Positions 10,108-21,177 are shown, counted from the stretch's first letter. The stretch is 54,095 nt of DNA from an uncultured Bacteroidales bacterium (GCA_944325415.1 CALUZW010000016.1:1-54095); one strand, 5' to 3'. Notes: generated by a model not told the origin, from the sequence alone. Translations and numbers: made by a program.

Positions 10108-10365
10108 TTATTTTACTCTTTCGATGATTTCTACTAATCTCCATCTTTTCAGTTTGCTCAGCGGACGGGTTTCTCTCAGGCGGACGGTATCGCCGATGTT
10201 ACACTCGTTTTTTTCGTCATGAGCATGGTATTTCTTCGTCTTGTTAACGAACTTACCGTAAATAGGGTGTTTTTCTTTCCATTTCACAGCCACAGTGATG
10301 GTTTTGTCCATCTTGTTGCTGGTAACCACACCTATTCTTTCTTTTCTAAGGCTTTTTGTTTCCAT
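10108..10365 (-). CDS. rpsQ: 30S ribosomal protein S17
   Basis: S17 (85 aa), an OB-fold 16S-binding protein. The frame opens with [15 protein letters not shown] chose the second Met (10363-10365), matching the usual METxxLRKERxG start, though the upstream Met two codons earlier is possible. The core [20 protein letters not shown] and [20 protein letters not shown] is canonical. Confidence 0.95.
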   Translation of the reverse strand: METKSLRKERIGVVTSNKMDKTITVAVKWKEKHPIYGKFVNKTKKYHAHDEKNECNIGDTVRLRETRPLSKLKRWRLVEIIERVK

Positions 10366-10379
10366 GAGCACGAGTTCGA

Positions 10380-10577
10380 TTATTTGTTATTGAGTTCTCT
10401 TTGGCGCACCTCGCCTTTCATACGCGCGATTGTCCTGCGAAGAGCTTTTATTTGCGCAGGATTATCCAAGGGAGTAATGCTGTGGTTGATTTCCATGCGG
10501 TTCAAAGCGACAGCCTCAGCCTCGATTCTCTCGAGCAATTCTTTGGTGCTCAGTTCTTTTATTTCTGCAGTTTTCAT
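10380..10577 (-). CDS. rpmC: 50S ribosomal protein L29
   Basis: L29 (65 aa), a small helical protein at the exit tunnel that contacts trigger factor and SRP in characterised ribosomes. The sequence [20 protein letters not shown] and [16 protein letters not shown] fits the two-helix hairpin. It lies between rplP and rpsQ. Confidence 0.96.
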   Translation of the reverse strand: MKTAEIKELSTKELLERIEAEAVALNRMEINHSITPLDNPAQIKALRRTIARMKGEVRQRELNNK

Positions 10578-10583
10578 ACTTTA

Positions 10584-11015
10584 TCACGCATTTTGATTAG
10601 CATCATAGTCGTGTCTCACGACAAATTTGGTCGTCACGGGAAGTTTCTGGGCGGCCAGGCGGAGTGCTTCCTTGGCGATTTCGTAGGATACGCCTTCTAC
10701 TTCGAGAATGATTCTTCCCGGAGTTACAGGTGCTACGAATCCTTCGGGTGAACCTTTACCTTTACCCATACGTACTTCGGCAGGTTTCTTGGTGATGGGT
10801 TTGTCCGGGAATATTCTGATCCAGATCTGGCCCTGACGTTGCATGTAACGGGTAACGGCGATACGGGCAGCTTCAATCTGACGGCCGGTTATCCATTTCG
10901 ACTGCAAACTCTTTATACCAAAGGAACCGAAGGCCAATTGATTGCCTCGTCCTGCGAGACCTTTCATACGACCTTTTTGTTGTCTTCTGAATTTCGTTTT
11001 CTTCGGTTGTAACAT
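10584..11015 (-). CDS. rplP: 50S ribosomal protein L16
   Basis: L16 (143 aa), organises the A site of the large subunit. Diagnostic blocks are [39 protein letters not shown] and [16 protein letters not shown]. It is 6 bp before rpmC and 19 bp after rpsC. Confidence 0.97.
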   Translation of the reverse strand: MLQPKKTKFRRQQKGRMKGLAGRGNQLAFGSFGIKSLQSKWITGRQIEAARIAVTRYMQRQGQIWIRIFPDKPITKKPAEVRMGKGKGSPEGFVAPVTPGRIILEVEGVSYEIAKEALRLAAQKLPVTTKFVVRHDYDANQNA

Positions 11016-11034
11016 TTTCTGTCAGTTCAATTCG

Positions 11035-11763
11035 TTAACGATTCGGTTTTGCTTTTTTGAAGCCTTTCTTTCCGCCGGCTTCACGATTACCGCGGGCCTC
11101 TTTGGGGCTCGATGTAAATTGAGGAGCGAGGTCTTTTTTACCGTAGATTTCACCGCGGCAAATCCAAACCTTGATACCGATAAGACCTACTTTGGTGAGT
11201 GCTTCAACCAAAGCATAGTCGATGTCGGCACGGAGAGTGTGCAACGGCGTACGGCCTTCTTTGTACATCTCCGAACGGGCCATTTCAGCGCCGTTGAGAC
11301 GACCCGACACCTGTACTTTGATACCTTCGGCACCGGCACGCATCGTCGAAGCGATAGCCGTCTTCACGGCACGACGATAGGCCATCTTACCTTCTATCTG
11401 GCGAGCGATATTGGTAGCAACGATGGTGGCGTCGACTTCGGGACGTTTTACCTCGAAAATATTGATTTGCACATCCTTATCGGTGATTTTCTTCAACTCT
11501 TCTTTGAGTTTGTCAACCTCTTGTCCACCTTTGCCGATGATGAGACCCGGACGGGCTGTACATACGGTAATGGTAATGAGTTTGAGGGTACGCTCTATCA
11601 CGATACGCGATACGCTTGCTTTTGCAAGACGGGCATTGAGGTATTTACGGAGTTTGCTATCTTCGAGCAATCTTTCGCCGTATTTTCTTCCTCCATACCA
11701 ATTGGAATCCCATCCACGGATAATTCCCAAGCGGTTACTTACTGGATTTACTTTCTGTCCCAT
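11035..11763 (-). CDS. rpsC: 30S ribosomal protein S3
   Basis: S3 (242 aa) lines the mRNA entry channel. It has [20 protein letters not shown] at the N-terminus, a KH domain with [20 protein letters not shown] (about 65-85), and the C-terminal domain with [20 protein letters not shown]. The last ~25 residues are Lys/Gly-rich. It starts 5 bp after rplV. Confidence 0.97.
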   Translation of the reverse strand: MGQKVNPVSNRLGIIRGWDSNWYGGRKYGERLLEDSKLRKYLNARLAKASVSRIVIERTLKLITITVCTARPGLIIGKGGQEVDKLKEELKKITDKDVQINIFEVKRPEVDATIVATNIARQIEGKMAYRRAVKTAIASTMRAGAEGIKVQVSGRLNGAEMARSEMYKEGRTPLHTLRADIDYALVEALTKVGLIGIKVWICRGEIYGKKDLAPQFTSSPKEARGNREAGGKKGFKKAKPNR

Positions 11764-11768
11764 CCGGC

Positions 11769-12185
11769 TTAATTTTGATTTTCGGGTTTATTACTACTTA
11801 TGGTATCTACAAACAACGTAACGTGATTGGAACGTTTACGTATTCTATATCCGCGTCCTTGGGGAGCGGGACGAAGGCGTTTGAGCATGGCTGCCGAGTT
11901 GACATAGATCTCGGAGATGTAGAGCTCGCCGCTTTCGGCTTTGCGTTCGTTTTTCTGTTCCCAGTTGGCAATGGCCGAACGCAACAGTTTTTCCAGTCTG
12001 GCCGAAGCTTCCTTGTTTGAAAACTTCAATACGCCAAGTGCTTTGAATGCTTCCATTCCGCGTACCATATCGGCCACCAAACGCATTTTGCGGGGCGAGG
12101 TAGGCACGTTGTTGAGCTTGGCGAAATATTTCGTTTTCAGGGCTTCTTTTCTTTTATCGGCTGATATTTTTTTTCTTGCACCCAT
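11769..12185 (-). CDS. rplV: 50S ribosomal protein L22
   Basis: L22 (138 aa); its beta-hairpin lines the peptide exit tunnel. The protein contains [18 protein letters not shown] and the terminal hairpin [20 protein letters not shown]. It is 51 bp after rpsS. Confidence 0.97.
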   Translation of the reverse strand: MGARKKISADKRKEALKTKYFAKLNNVPTSPRKMRLVADMVRGMEAFKALGVLKFSNKEASARLEKLLRSAIANWEQKNERKAESGELYISEIYVNSAAMLKRLRPAPQGRGYRIRKRSNHVTLFVDTISSNKPENQN

Positions 12186-12236
12186 TGTGTTAAAATCTTT
12201 TTTTATTTGAAATTCTCAAATTCCCGATAGCCCTTT

Positions 12237-12506
12237 TTATTTCTTCTTGTTGCCCGAGTGCCCACGGAAGATACGGGTGGGAGCGAATTCGCCCAGTTTG
12301 TGTCCTACCATGTTTTCGGTAACATATACGGGAATAAATTTATTACCATTGTGTACGGCGAAAGTGTGCCCCACGAAATCGGGAGAAATCATAGAGGCTC
12401 TCGACCATGTTTTGATGACGGCTTTTTTGCCCGACTCGGTCATGGCCGATACTTTCTTTTCCAGTTTCACACTGATATATGGGCCTTTTTTTAATGAACG
12501 ACTCAT
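12237..12506 (-). CDS. rpsS: 30S ribosomal protein S19
   Basis: S19 (89 aa), a head protein near the A site. It begins [19 protein letters not shown] and ends [19 protein letters not shown], the expected length and composition. It is 18 bp after rplB. Confidence 0.97.
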   Translation of the reverse strand: MSRSLKKGPYISVKLEKKVSAMTESGKKAVIKTWSRASMISPDFVGHTFAVHNGNKFIPVYVTENMVGHKLGEFAPTRIFRGHSGNKKK

Positions 12507-12524
12507 AGTTGCTTAGTTAACGAG

Positions 12525-13349
12525 TTACTTTTTACGTCTTTCTATAATATACTTCGACGAGAGTTTCTTCGGTGCTCTTGTCTTCAGACCCTTAGCGTAG
12601 AGGCCCTTGCGCGAACGCGGGTGTCCACCGGATGCACGGCCTTCACCACCACCCATCGGGTGATCAACAGGGTTCATTACCACACCACGGTTGCGGGGAC
12701 GACGGCCCAACCAGCGCGAACGTCCGGCTTTTCCGGAGCTTTCGAGAGCGTGGTCAGAGTTTCCGACTACACCTACCGTGGCTTTGCAAGTAGCCAGAAT
12801 CTTACGCGTTTCTCCCGAGGGCAACTTGATGATGGCGTAGTTGCCTTCACGCGAGGTGAGCTGGGCAAATGCTCCGGCCGAACGCACGAGAGCAGCGCCC
12901 TGTCCGGGACGTAACTCGATATTATGCACTACGGTACCTACGGGAATGTTTTGCAGGGGGAGTGCGTTTCCTACTTCGGGGGCTGCGTCGGCACCCGACA
13001 TGATGGTCATGCCTACTTCAAGGCCGTTGGGGGCGATGATGTAGCGCTTCTCGCCGTCGGCGTAAAAGAGCAATGCGATGCGAGCCGAACGGTTGGGGTC
13101 GTACTCGATGGTCTTTACGACAGCGGGAACACCGTCTTTGTTTCTCTTGAAGTCAATGAAGCGGTATTTGCGTTTGTGGCCTCCGCCAATGTAACGCATC
13201 GTCAGGTGGCCTTCGTTGTTGCGGCCACCCGATTTTCTAAATCCTACTACAAGAGACTTTTCTGGTGCGGTAGCAGTGATGTTGTCAAATGCACCAATAA
13301 TCTTGTGTCTCTGCCCCGGTGTTGTGGGCTTTAATTTTCTTACTGCCAT
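12525..13349 (-). CDS. rplB: 50S ribosomal protein L2
   Basis: L2 (274 aa), needed for subunit association and peptidyl transfer. It starts [19 protein letters not shown]. The C-terminal block [20 protein letters not shown] contains the conserved histidine of the PVDHPHGGGE-type motif; here the second His is Met. It lies 8 bp after rplW. Confidence 0.97.
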   Translation of the reverse strand: MAVRKLKPTTPGQRHKIIGAFDNITATAPEKSLVVGFRKSGGRNNEGHLTMRYIGGGHKRKYRFIDFKRNKDGVPAVVKTIEYDPNRSARIALLFYADGEKRYIIAPNGLEVGMTIMSGADAAPEVGNALPLQNIPVGTVVHNIELRPGQGAALVRSAGAFAQLTSREGNYAIIKLPSGETRKILATCKATVGVVGNSDHALESSGKAGRSRWLGRRPRNRGVVMNPVDHPMGGGEGRASGGHPRSRKGLYAKGLKTRAPKKLSSKYIIERRKK

Positions 13350-13357
13350 TGCTGTTA

Positions 13358-13648
13358 TTAAATATTGCTATAAAAATCTATCGTATCACCCTCTTTCAAG
13401 GTCACCAGTGCTTTTTTGTATTTGGCGGCACGGCCTTGAATCAAACCCGATTTGGTATAACGACTTTTGAGTTTACCTTTTCTCATGATCGTATTTACCG
13501 AAACAACGGTTACATTGTAGAGGCTTTCTACGGCTGCTTTAATCTGTTGCTTGTCGGCATCGGGGGTTACCGCAAAACCGTAACGGTTGAGTTTCTCTCC
13601 CATTGCGGTTACTTTCTCGGTTACTATTGGTTTAATAATTATTGCCAT
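13358..13648 (-). CDS. rplW: 50S ribosomal protein L23
   Basis: L23 (96 aa), the docking site for SRP and trigger factor at the exit tunnel. It contains [20 protein letters not shown] and the [20 protein letters not shown] loop. The start is preceded by AAAGGAGGT at a 6-nt spacing (plus-strand 13655-13663), the strongest Shine-Dalgarno match in the operon. Confidence 0.97.
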   Translation of the reverse strand: MAIIIKPIVTEKVTAMGEKLNRYGFAVTPDADKQQIKAAVESLYNVTVVSVNTIMRKGKLKSRYTKSGLIQGRAAKYKKALVTLKEGDTIDFYSNI

Positions 13649-13666
13649 TATTTTACCTCCTTTATA

Positions 13667-14287
13667 TTAAAAGTTATTAATAGCAGCCAAAGAGCTTTCG
13701 GTCAATACAAGGCTGGCGCAATCCAGTACTTTGTATGTATTTAGCTCCGAGGTTGTTACAACTTTTGCCTTGGGCACATTTCGAGCCGACAAATATACGT
13801 TTTTATTTTCACTTCCTAAAACCAAAAGCATTTTTTTATCTGCAACTTTCAGATTTTGAGCGAAAGAGACAAAATCTTTGGTTTTGGGAGCTTCAAACGT
13901 AAAGTCTTCTACAACGCAGATGGCGTTTTCCTGTGCTTTGAGGGTAAGGGCCGACTTGCGGGCCAGCGCTTTGACTTTCTTGTTGAGTTTGAAGTCGTAG
14001 TTGCGGGGACGGGGACCGAATACGCGGCCACCACCTACCATGACGGGCGAGTTGATATCACCGCGACGGGCACCGCCAGAACCTTTCTGACGAATGAGTT
14101 TGCGGGTACTGCCCGATACTTCGCTTCTCTCTTTGGATTTGTGAGTACCTTGGCGTTTGTTGGCCATGTATTGTTTCACGTCGAGATAAATGGCGTGTTC
14201 GTTGGGCTCAATGCCGAATACTGCATCGTTCAACGTAACTTTCTTTCCCGTATCTTCGCCTTTGATGTTATATACGCTCAGTTCCAT
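13667..14287 (-). CDS. rplD: 50S ribosomal protein L4
   Basis: L4 (206 aa), with an extended loop in the exit tunnel. It begins [19 protein letters not shown]. The tunnel loop [20 protein letters not shown] and [20 protein letters not shown] is conserved. The N-terminal ATG overlaps the rplC stop by one base, so translation is probably coupled. No S10-type leader is visible upstream. Confidence 0.97.
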   Translation of the reverse strand: MELSVYNIKGEDTGKKVTLNDAVFGIEPNEHAIYLDVKQYMANKRQGTHKSKERSEVSGSTRKLIRQKGSGGARRGDINSPVMVGGGRVFGPRPRNYDFKLNKKVKALARKSALTLKAQENAICVVEDFTFEAPKTKDFVSFAQNLKVADKKMLLVLGSENKNVYLSARNVPKAKVVTTSELNTYKVLDCASLVLTESSLAAINNF

Positions 14288-14904
14288 TACTTTTCAATTA
14301 TTACGATTGAACCTTTACAACCGGGTACCGAACCTTTGATAAGGAGGAGGTTGTGTTCCGGCATGATTTTCAACACTTGCAGGTTTTGCACGGTTACGCG
14401 CTCGTTTCCGGTCTGACCGGCCATGCGGGTACCTTTGAAAACCTTTGCGGGGTAAGAGCAGGCGCCTACCGAACCGGGGGCACGCAGACGGTTGTGCTGA
14501 CCGTGGGTGGTCTGTCCGACACCGCCGAATCCGTGGCGACCTACGACGCCCTTGAAGCCTTTACCTTTCGATGTTCCGATGACGTCTACATACTCGGCAC
14601 CTTCGAAAAGGTCTACCGTGATAACGTCGCCGGCTTTGTAAGCCTCTTCAAATCCTTTGAACTCGGCCAAGTGTCTCTTGGGGGTTACTCCGGCTTTTTT
14701 GAAGTGTCCCATTTCGGGCTGGGTGGTATGTTTCTCTTTCTTTTCGATGAAACCCACCTGTACGGCCTCATAGCCGTCAGCTTCAACCGTTTTTACTTGA
14801 GTAACTACGCAGGGACCTACTTCGATAACAGTGCATGGAACATTTTTTCCCTCGGCACTGAAAACGGATGTCATTCCGATTTTTTTTCCTAATAATCCTG
14901 GCAT
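14287..14904 (-). CDS. rplC: 50S ribosomal protein L3
   Basis: L3 (205 aa), near the peptidyl-transferase centre. It begins [20 protein letters not shown], and the key methylatable Gln region [20 protein letters not shown] and [20 protein letters not shown] is present. It starts 29 bp after the rpsJ stop. Confidence 0.97.
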   Translation of the reverse strand: MPGLLGKKIGMTSVFSAEGKNVPCTVIEVGPCVVTQVKTVEADGYEAVQVGFIEKKEKHTTQPEMGHFKKAGVTPKRHLAEFKGFEEAYKAGDVITVDLFEGAEYVDVIGTSKGKGFKGVVGRHGFGGVGQTTHGQHNRLRAPGSVGACSYPAKVFKGTRMAGQTGNERVTVQNLQVLKIMPEHNLLLIKGSVPGCKGSIVIIEK

Positions 14905-14933
14905 TTCTCTGTGGTTTTTAATATAGGTTTATA

Positions 14934-15239
14934 CTACACTTTGATTTCTACTTCTACGCCGCTGGGCAATTCGAGTTTCATCAGGGCGTCGACTGTCTTG
15001 GCGGTGGAGCTGTAAATGTCGATGAGACGTTTGAACGAAGAGAGTTCGAACTGCTCTCTCGATTTCTTGTTCACAAACGTCGAACGGTTTACAGTGAAGA
15101 TGCGTTTGTGAGTAGGCAGGGGTATCGGTCCGCTGACCACGGCACCGCTGGCCTTAACAGTCTTTACAATCTTCTCGGCCGACTTGTCGACGAGGTTGTG
15201 ATCGTAAGATTTCAGTTTGATTCTAATTTTTTGGCTCAT
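14934..15239 (-). CDS. rpsJ: 30S ribosomal protein S10 (NusE)
   Basis: S10 (101 aa), a ribosomal protein and transcription antitermination factor partner of NusB and NusG. It contains [20 protein letters not shown] and [20 protein letters not shown], the canonical core. It follows fusA by 21 bp, with no tuf gene between, as is usual in Bacteroidetes. Confidence 0.97.
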   Translation of the reverse strand: MSQKIRIKLKSYDHNLVDKSAEKIVKTVKASGAVVSGPIPLPTHKRIFTVNRSTFVNKKSREQFELSSFKRLIDIYSSTAKTVDALMKLELPSGVEVEIKV

Positions 15240-15260
15240 ATTGGTTGTTTCTGTTCTATT

Positions 15261-17387
15261 TTACAATAAATCTACGCGGCCTTGTACTTCGGTGAGCACT
15301 TGTTTGGCAATCTGGGTGCTTACTTCGGCGTAGTGAGAGAACGACATGGTCGAGGTGGCACGACCCGAGGTTATCGTACGCAAAGCGGTTACATAACCGA
15401 ACATTTCGGCCAGAGGAGCTTTGGCTTTAACGATACGGGCACCTGAACGGCTCGATTCCATACCTTCTACCTGTCCACGACGTTTGTTGAGGTCGGATAT
15501 TACATCACCCATGCTCTCTTCGGGGGTTACTACCTCAATCTTCATGATAGGCTCTTGCAGCACGGGTTTGGCTTTTTCGCAGGCTTTCTTGAAGGCCTGG
15601 ATAGCGCACACCTCAAACGAAAGCTGGTCAGAGTCTACGGGGTGGAACGAACCATCGAGTACCGTTACTTTGAGACGGTCGAGGGGATAGCCGGCCAGCA
15701 CACCGTTCTTCATGGCTGTGGTGAAACCTTTCTGAATCGAAGGTATGAACTCCTTGGGAATGTTACCACCTTTTACTTCGTCGACGAATTGCAGACCGCT
15801 GCCTTCGAAGCTGTCGTCAGCGGGTTCTACACGCACGATGATGTCGGCAAATTTACCGCGACCACCGGTCTGTTTCTTATAAACCTCGCGCAGCTCAACC
15901 GGTTTGGTAATGGCTTCCTTGTAGGATACCTGGGGACGACCCTGGTTGCACTCTACCTTGAATTCGCGTTTGAGACGGTCGATAATGATTTCGAGGTGAA
16001 GCTCACCCATACCGCTGATAACGGTTTGTCCGGTCTCTTCGTCGGTCTTAACGGTGAAGGTAGGATCTTCTTCGGCCAGTTTCTGCAAACCGAGGCTGAG
16101 CTTATCCATATCTTTCTGGGTCTTGGGCTCAACGGCGATACCGATAACGGGATCGGGGAAGTCCATGGCTTCGAGTACGATGGGGGCATCTTCGGCGCAG
16201 AGGGTATCACCCGTGCGGATATCTTTGAAACCTACACCGGCTCCGATATCACCGCAACCGATTACCTCTTTGGGGTTCTGCTTGTTGGAGTGCATCTGGA
16301 AGAGGCGAGATACACGCTCTTTCTTACCCGAACGCGAGTTGAGTACATACGAGCCTGCGGGGATTTCGCCCGAGTATACACGGAAGAAGCAGAGACGACC
16401 TACATAGGGGTCAACGGCAATCTTGAAGACGAGGGCCGACATCTTTTCTTCGAAGAGCGGCTTACGTACCTCTTCTTTTTCGGGATCATCGGGGTTGTGA
16501 CCGATAATAGCGGGAGTATCTTCGGGGCTGGGAAGGTAGGCACATACGGCATCGAGCAGCGTCTGTACACCTTTGTTTTTGAAAGAAGAACCGCAAAGCA
16601 TGGGAACAATCGACATACTGAGCGTACCTTTTCTCAAAGCGGCACGAATTTCTTCGGGGGTGATGGTCGAGGGGTCGTCGAAATATTTCTCCATAACCAC
16701 GTCGTCGCACTCGGCGATTTTCTCGAGCATTTTGTCACGCCACTCTTCGGCTTCTTCTTGCAGAGATGCAGGAATTTCCTCCACGGTATAGTCAGCACCC
16801 ATGGTCTCATCGTGCCAATAGATAGCTTTCATCGTAATAAGATCTACTACACCTTTGAAAGTTTCTTCGGCACCGATAGGAATCTGCACGGGGCAAGGAT
16901 TGGCACCCAGCACATCTTTCAACTGGCGCACTACTTCAAAGAAGTTGGCACCCGAACGGTCCATCTTGTTGACATAACCTACACGGGGTACATTGTATTT
17001 GTCGGCCTGGCGCCATACGGTCTCAGACTGGGGCTCAACACCACCTACGGCACAGAAGGTTGCCACAGCTCCGTCAAGAACGCGCAACGAACGCTCTACC
17101 TCGGCGGTAAAGTCGACGTGACCCGGGGTGTCAATAAGATTGATTTTGTATTTATCGTTAGCATAGTTCCACCATGTGGTAGTAGCGGCCGAGGTAATCG
17201 TGATACCACGTTCCTGCTCCTGCTCCATCCAGTCCATCGTAGCGGCACCATCGTGTACCTCTCCGATTTTGTGGGTCAAACCGGTGTAGAAAAGAATACG
17301 CTCCGAAGTGGTCGTCTTTCCCGCATCGATGTGGGCCATGATACCGATATTTCTGGTATATTTGAGTTGTTCGTCTGCTTTTGACAT
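15261..17387 (-). CDS. fusA: Elongation factor G
   Basis: Translocation GTPase (708 aa). The G motifs are complete: [15 protein letters not shown] (G1), [12 protein letters not shown] (G2), DTPGHVDF (G3) and NKMDRSGA (G4). Domains II-V follow, with the domain IV region and the C-terminal [20 protein letters not shown] typical of EF-G. It is 26 bp after rpsG and 21 bp before rpsJ. Bacteroidetes often carry further EF-G paralogs, but this copy in the str position is expected to be the housekeeping one. Confidence 0.98.
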   Translation of the reverse strand: MSKADEQLKYTRNIGIMAHIDAGKTTTSERILFYTGLTHKIGEVHDGAATMDWMEQEQERGITITSAATTTWWNYANDKYKINLIDTPGHVDFTAEVERSLRVLDGAVATFCAVGGVEPQSETVWRQADKYNVPRVGYVNKMDRSGANFFEVVRQLKDVLGANPCPVQIPIGAEETFKGVVDLITMKAIYWHDETMGADYTVEEIPASLQEEAEEWRDKMLEKIAECDDVVMEKYFDDPSTITPEEIRAALRKGTLSMSIVPMLCGSSFKNKGVQTLLDAVCAYLPSPEDTPAIIGHNPDDPEKEEVRKPLFEEKMSALVFKIAVDPYVGRLCFFRVYSGEIPAGSYVLNSRSGKKERVSRLFQMHSNKQNPKEVIGCGDIGAGVGFKDIRTGDTLCAEDAPIVLEAMDFPDPVIGIAVEPKTQKDMDKLSLGLQKLAEEDPTFTVKTDEETGQTVISGMGELHLEIIIDRLKREFKVECNQGRPQVSYKEAITKPVELREVYKKQTGGRGKFADIIVRVEPADDSFEGSGLQFVDEVKGGNIPKEFIPSIQKGFTTAMKNGVLAGYPLDRLKVTVLDGSFHPVDSDQLSFEVCAIQAFKKACEKAKPVLQEPIMKIEVVTPEESMGDVISDLNKRRGQVEGMESSRSGARIVKAKAPLAEMFGYVTALRTITSGRATSTMSFSHYAEVSTQIAKQVLTEVQGRVDLL

Positions 17388-17413
17388 TGTTGGTTCCTTT
17401 TACTTGATTAAGA

Positions 17414-17890
17414 TTAGAATCTGAAATGTGCAAATGCCCGGTTGGCTTCGGCCATTTTGTGCATATCCTCCTTACGCTTGAATGCACCTCCTTGCTCGTT
17501 GTAAGCGTCGACAATCTCGGCAGCCAATTTCTCAGCCATCGTCTTGCCGCCTCTTTTACGGGCGTACTGTATCATATTTTTCATAGAGATGGATTCTTTG
17601 CGGTCGGGGCGAATTTCGGTAGGTACTTGAAAGGTGGCACCGCCGACACGACGAGATTTTACCTCAACTTGGGGGGTAATGTTGTCCAACGCTTTCTTCC
17701 AGATTTCGAGAGCGGATTTTTCTTCGTTGGAGAGCTTTTCCTTTACTGTATCCAAGGCCGTATAAAATATAGTATAGGCAATACTTTTCTTGCCGTCATA
17801 CATCAAGTGATTGACAAATTTGGTAACCTTTACGTCACTGAATACGGGATCGGGTATAATGACCCGTTTCTTAGGTTTTGCTTTTCTCAT
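17414..17890 (-). CDS. rpsG: 30S ribosomal protein S7
   Basis: S7 (158 aa), nucleates assembly of the 30S head. It begins [20 protein letters not shown] and shows [19 protein letters not shown] and [21 protein letters not shown] 152-bp spacer separates it from rpsL, the longest gap inside the operon. Confidence 0.97.
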   Translation of the reverse strand: MRKAKPKKRVIIPDPVFSDVKVTKFVNHLMYDGKKSIAYTIFYTALDTVKEKLSNEEKSALEIWKKALDNITPQVEVKSRRVGGATFQVPTEIRPDRKESISMKNMIQYARKRGGKTMAEKLAAEIVDAYNEQGGAFKRKEDMHKMAEANRAFAHFRF

Positions 17891-18042
17891 TATGTTTTGT
17901 AAATTATTGTTTTTGTTTTTGGTTGCTTTTCACATCTTCAACGGTGCCCTCCGACACCATTTACTCAACCTGAATCAGCCTATCCAATAAACTCAAACAG
18001 TGTTCGACACTAAAAGTAGTTTGTTGGGTTTCTGCTTATGGC

Positions 18043-18447
18043 CTATTTCTTACCTTTTGCGGCAGGAGCTGCTCCGGCTTTCGGTCTCTTGGCTCCGTAT
18101 TTAGAGCGACGTTGAGTACGACCATTCACACCGGCGGTATCCAAAGTTCCGCGAACGATGTGGTAACGCACACCAGGAAGGTCTTTTACACGACCGCCGC
18201 GCACCAGAACAATCGAGTGCTCTTGCAAGTTGTGGCCTTCTCCCGGAATGTAAGAGTTTACCTCTTTACCGTTGGTCAAACGCACACGTGCTACTTTACG
18301 CATGGCAGAGTTAGGCTTTTTGGGAGTCGTCGTGTAAACTCGCACACACACGCCACGTCTTTGAGGACATGAATCGAGTGCCGGAGACTTACTCTTATCT
18401 TCCAAAACAGCTCGCCCTTTTCTTACTAATTGCTGAATTGTAGGCAT
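18043..18447 (-). CDS. rpsL: 30S ribosomal protein S12
   Basis: S12 (134 aa), a decoding-centre protein and the first gene of the operon. It has [20 protein letters not shown], the [20 protein letters not shown] loop with lysines at the streptomycin-related positions, and [19 protein letters not shown] with the Asp that is methylthiolated in many bacteria. The C-terminus has a short [15 protein letters not shown] extension. A strong promoter lies about 140 bp upstream. Confidence 0.97.
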   Translation of the reverse strand: MPTIQQLVRKGRAVLEDKSKSPALDSCPQRRGVCVRVYTTTPKKPNSAMRKVARVRLTNGKEVNSYIPGEGHNLQEHSIVLVRGGRVKDLPGVRYHIVRGTLDTAGVNGRTQRRSKYGAKRPKAGAAPAAKGKK

Positions 18448-18587
18448 CTTTTAAACTTTTTTAAATCTTTAATTCTTCTATTTGTTAGTTTATCTTCTGC
18501 TTTGAATTCGCCACAATACACACCAAAAATCACTCACAATCAGTCGATTACAAGCAACCACCGGTATATACGGGGCGAAAAACACCG

Positions 18588-18619
18588 CAAAGATAGCAAC
18601 TAAATCACTAATTACCAAA
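18588..18619 (-). promoter_or_regulatory. Promoter of the ribosomal protein operon
   Basis: Read on the minus strand, TTTG (complement of 18616-18619), 20 bp, then TATCTTTG (complement of 18588-18595) matches the Bacteroidetes housekeeping consensus exactly. Transcription should start near 18580, giving an rpsL leader of roughly 135 nt. I saw no equally good promoter inside the operon. Confidence 0.8.
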
Positions 18620-18751
18620 CAAAAACAGGAATAAATCTTCAAATAAAATCTACGCCCCGACACAAGAGGCCAGGGCTGTTCGCGAAGTCAAGGAAGGCAA
18701 GGCCTCACAAATTGTAACCAAAAAGGATAGACGGGAGCCACCATTTTTACT

Positions 18752-18759
18752 TATCTTTG
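18752..18759 (+). promoter_or_regulatory. -7 element upstream of rnhB
   Basis: TATCTTTG matches the Bacteroidetes -7 consensus TAnnTTTG and lies 17 bp before the rnhB ATG, implying a very short leader. No good TTTG -33 element is at the ideal distance. The remaining sequence between rpsL and rnhB (18448-18776) holds only this and the divergent operon promoter. Confidence 0.6.
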
Positions 18760-18776
18760 TCGCAGAATCATATTTT

Positions 18777-19379
18777 ATGCTATTACCTTATAAAACAGCG
18801 GGTCGCATCGAAGGCGGATGCGACGAGGCCGGCCGGGGCTGCCTGGCGGGTCCTGTATTTGCGGCAGCCGTCATACTCCCGCCCGACTTTTGCGACGAAC
18901 ATCTCAACGATTCGAAACAGCTCACCGAAAGGCAACGCTACGCCCTGCGGCCTGTCATCGAAGAGAAAGCCATCGCCTGGGGCATAGGTGTTGTAACCCC
19001 GGAGGAGATTGACAAAATCAACATTCTGAAAGCCTCTTTCCTAGCCATGCACCGGGCTATCGATGCCCTGAGTGTCCGACCCGAAGCTCTGCTCATCGAC
19101 GGGAACCGCTTCACCCCTTACCACAATCTACCCTACTCATGCGAAGTAAAAGGCGACGGCCGCTACCTCTCCATTGCCGCCGCGTCGATCCTGGCCAAGA
19201 CCTACCGCGACGATTACATGATGCAGCTGCACGAGGAGTTCCCGCAATACCACTGGGACGAAAACAAAGGCTACCCCACCCGGGCCCACCGTGCCGCCAT
19301 TGCCCAATACGGCCCCAGCCCCTACCACCGCATGACATTCAACCTGTTGGGCATAGAGCGACACTCGCTATTTGAGTAG
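18777..19379 (+). CDS. rnhB: Ribonuclease HII
   Basis: Cleaves RNA in RNA-DNA hybrids and single ribonucleotides in DNA. The 200-aa protein has the N-terminal [20 protein letters not shown] motif with catalytic D16 and E17, then D108 (LLIDGN) and D145 (KTYRDDYM), the four carboxylates of the family. The short GRG plus C-terminal [20 protein letters not shown] region is typical. It is divergent from the ribosomal operon and convergent with the transporter gene. Confidence 0.96.
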   Translation: MLLPYKTAGRIEGGCDEAGRGCLAGPVFAAAVILPPDFCDEHLNDSKQLTERQRYALRPVIEEKAIAWGIGVVTPEEIDKINILKASFLAMHRAIDALSVRPEALLIDGNRFTPYHNLPYSCEVKGDGRYLSIAAASILAKTYRDDYMMQLHEEFPQYHWDENKGYPTRAHRAAIAQYGPSPYHRMTFNLLGIERHSLFE

Positions 19380-19426
19380 CCCCGACCGACAACCCACAAA
19401 CAACACAACTCATTCAAAAAAAACAC

Positions 19427-19462
19427 GACAGGGGCGGCTTCCCGATGGGAGCCGCCCCTGTC
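19427..19462. terminator. Bidirectional terminator between rnhB and the POT transporter
   Basis: GACAGGGGCGGCT at 19427-19439 pairs perfectly with AGCCGCCCCTGTC at 19450-19462. An A-tract at 19415-19423 supplies a U-run for minus-strand transcripts. It sits between two convergent genes. Confidence 0.8.
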
Positions 19463-19485
19463 ATACTCAGAAAAGAACAAATATC

Positions 19486-21147
19486 TTATTTTGTAGCCGT
19501 CTCTAACTTTTTCATAATAGCGAAGATGAAGAGAGCCGACAAGAGGCAGAGAGCTATGAGGAGCGTCCAAATGCCCCACAAGGGAAGCTTATCCCAAAGG
19601 AGACCCGGAATAGAAACCAGGTAATTACCGATGGCCGTAGCGGCAAACCAGCATCCCATCATGGCACCCTTGTACTTGGGAGGAGCCACTTTCGAAACGA
19701 AAGAGATACCCATGGGCGAGAGCAGCAGCTCAGCAAAGGTAAGTACGAGATAGGTCGAGATGAGCCAGTTGGGCGACACCAATACATCGCTCACCGTTCC
19801 ACCCAACTCCTTGGGCGAAGCCAGTCCCATAGAACCAACGGTAAGAATAAGGAAGCCGGCAGCGGCCACCAGCATACCAAATCCGATTTTACGGGGAGCC
19901 GACGGCTCTTTACCCTTCGAAGCCAAAGCTCCGAAGATAGCCAGAGACACGGGGGTGAGTGCTACCACAAAGAAGGGATTGAACTGCTGGAAATCGGAGG
20001 GCTGAATCGACACCTCGGCAGGCATCGACAGGTAAATCGCAGCCACGCCGCCCCACAAGGCCAGGGTTATAATGCCAAGAATCACCCGTGTACGGGCCAC
20101 CGTTGCCTGGAAGGTACTGAACAGCGTATAAACCGATATGGCAATAAGCACCAGACTCCAAATGTTAAATCCGATACGGGTAAACCCTTCGGCCAGATTG
20201 GAGGTATAGTCGCGGGCAAATATCGTCATCGTAGCACCGTTCTGATGGAAGGCCATCCAGAAGAAAACCACCACGGCAAAGACAAGCAACAGCGCTGTAA
20301 TACGGCTCTTGGTCTGCGCCGGAGTAAGCTCTACCTCTTCGACATGAGCAGCCTTGGCCTGTACCGAATTGACATCGGCATGCTTGAACCACGAGCGACA
20401 ACCGTAGTAAATGGCTACCGAGATGAGCAAGGAGACACAAGCCACGGCAAATCCGTAATTATAAGCCGCAGAGAGCTTCTCGATATAGAACTGGCTGAAA
20501 GCCGTCATGTCCATACCGTTCACCGACATCTGCGAAGCGAGCTCGGAGAGCTTGGCTGCATTCTCGGCCGAAATCGTACCATCGAGGCACTGGTGCGCCA
20601 GCGAGGGTATATTGGCGTCGTAGAAGAGGCCCGACTTACCCAGGAAAAAGTTGGTAACACTCTTGGCTGCCGAGGGTGCAAACATGGCACCGATATTGAT
20701 AGCCATGTAGAAGAGACTAAATGCAGCATCACGTTTCGAGGCATACTTGGGGTCGTCGTAGAGGTTGCCGACCATCACCTGCAAGTTACCCTTGAAAAGT
20801 CCGGTACCGACAGCGATGAGAGCCAATGCTCCGAACATCAATGTTTTGCCGATAACATCAGCGCCCGTCGGAATGGAGAGACAGAGATAACCGGCAAACA
20901 TAACCACGATACCCAGCGTAACGCATTTGCCATACCCGATACGGTCGGCCAGAATACCACCGAAAAGAGGCATGAAATAAACCGCAGCGAGGAAAATCGA
21001 ATAAATCTGTGTAGCCACCGCTGCACTGAAACCGAATTTTGCCTGTATAAACAACAGGAAAATCGCAAGCATGGTATAGTAGCCAAAACGCTCTCCTGTA
21101 TTGGCAAGCGCCAAGGCAAACAAACCTTTGGGTTGATTTTTAAACAT
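19486..21147 (-). CDS. POT/PTR family peptide transporter (MFS)
   Basis: Inner-membrane proton-coupled oligopeptide transporter, 553 aa with about 14 predicted hydrophobic helices. The first helix carries ANTGERFGYYTMLAIFLLF, the POT signature region, and FGGILADRIGYGKCVTLG is the MFS loop 2-3 motif. The family ExxERF proton-coupling motif is partly changed: the second Glu-Arg is kept (GERF) but the first Glu position is Asn. The C-terminal half also contains several charged loops. It is the last gene of a minus-strand run after sufE (30 bp gap). Substrate is unknown, with di- or tripeptides most likely. Confidence 0.88.
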   Translation of the reverse strand: MFKNQPKGLFALALANTGERFGYYTMLAIFLLFIQAKFGFSAAVATQIYSIFLAAVYFMPLFGGILADRIGYGKCVTLGIVVMFAGYLCLSIPTGADVIGKTLMFGALALIAVGTGLFKGNLQVMVGNLYDDPKYASKRDAAFSLFYMAINIGAMFAPSAAKSVTNFFLGKSGLFYDANIPSLAHQCLDGTISAENAAKLSELASQMSVNGMDMTAFSQFYIEKLSAAYNYGFAVACVSLLISVAIYYGCRSWFKHADVNSVQAKAAHVEEVELTPAQTKSRITALLLVFAVVVFFWMAFHQNGATMTIFARDYTSNLAEGFTRIGFNIWSLVLIAISVYTLFSTFQATVARTRVILGIITLALWGGVAAIYLSMPAEVSIQPSDFQQFNPFFVVALTPVSLAIFGALASKGKEPSAPRKIGFGMLVAAAGFLILTVGSMGLASPKELGGTVSDVLVSPNWLISTYLVLTFAELLLSPMGISFVSKVAPPKYKGAMMGCWFAATAIGNYLVSIPGLLWDKLPLWGIWTLLIALCLLSALFIFAIMKKLETATK

Positions 21148-21177
21148 GTTTTTTCTTAGTTTAGGTTTATACTATGT

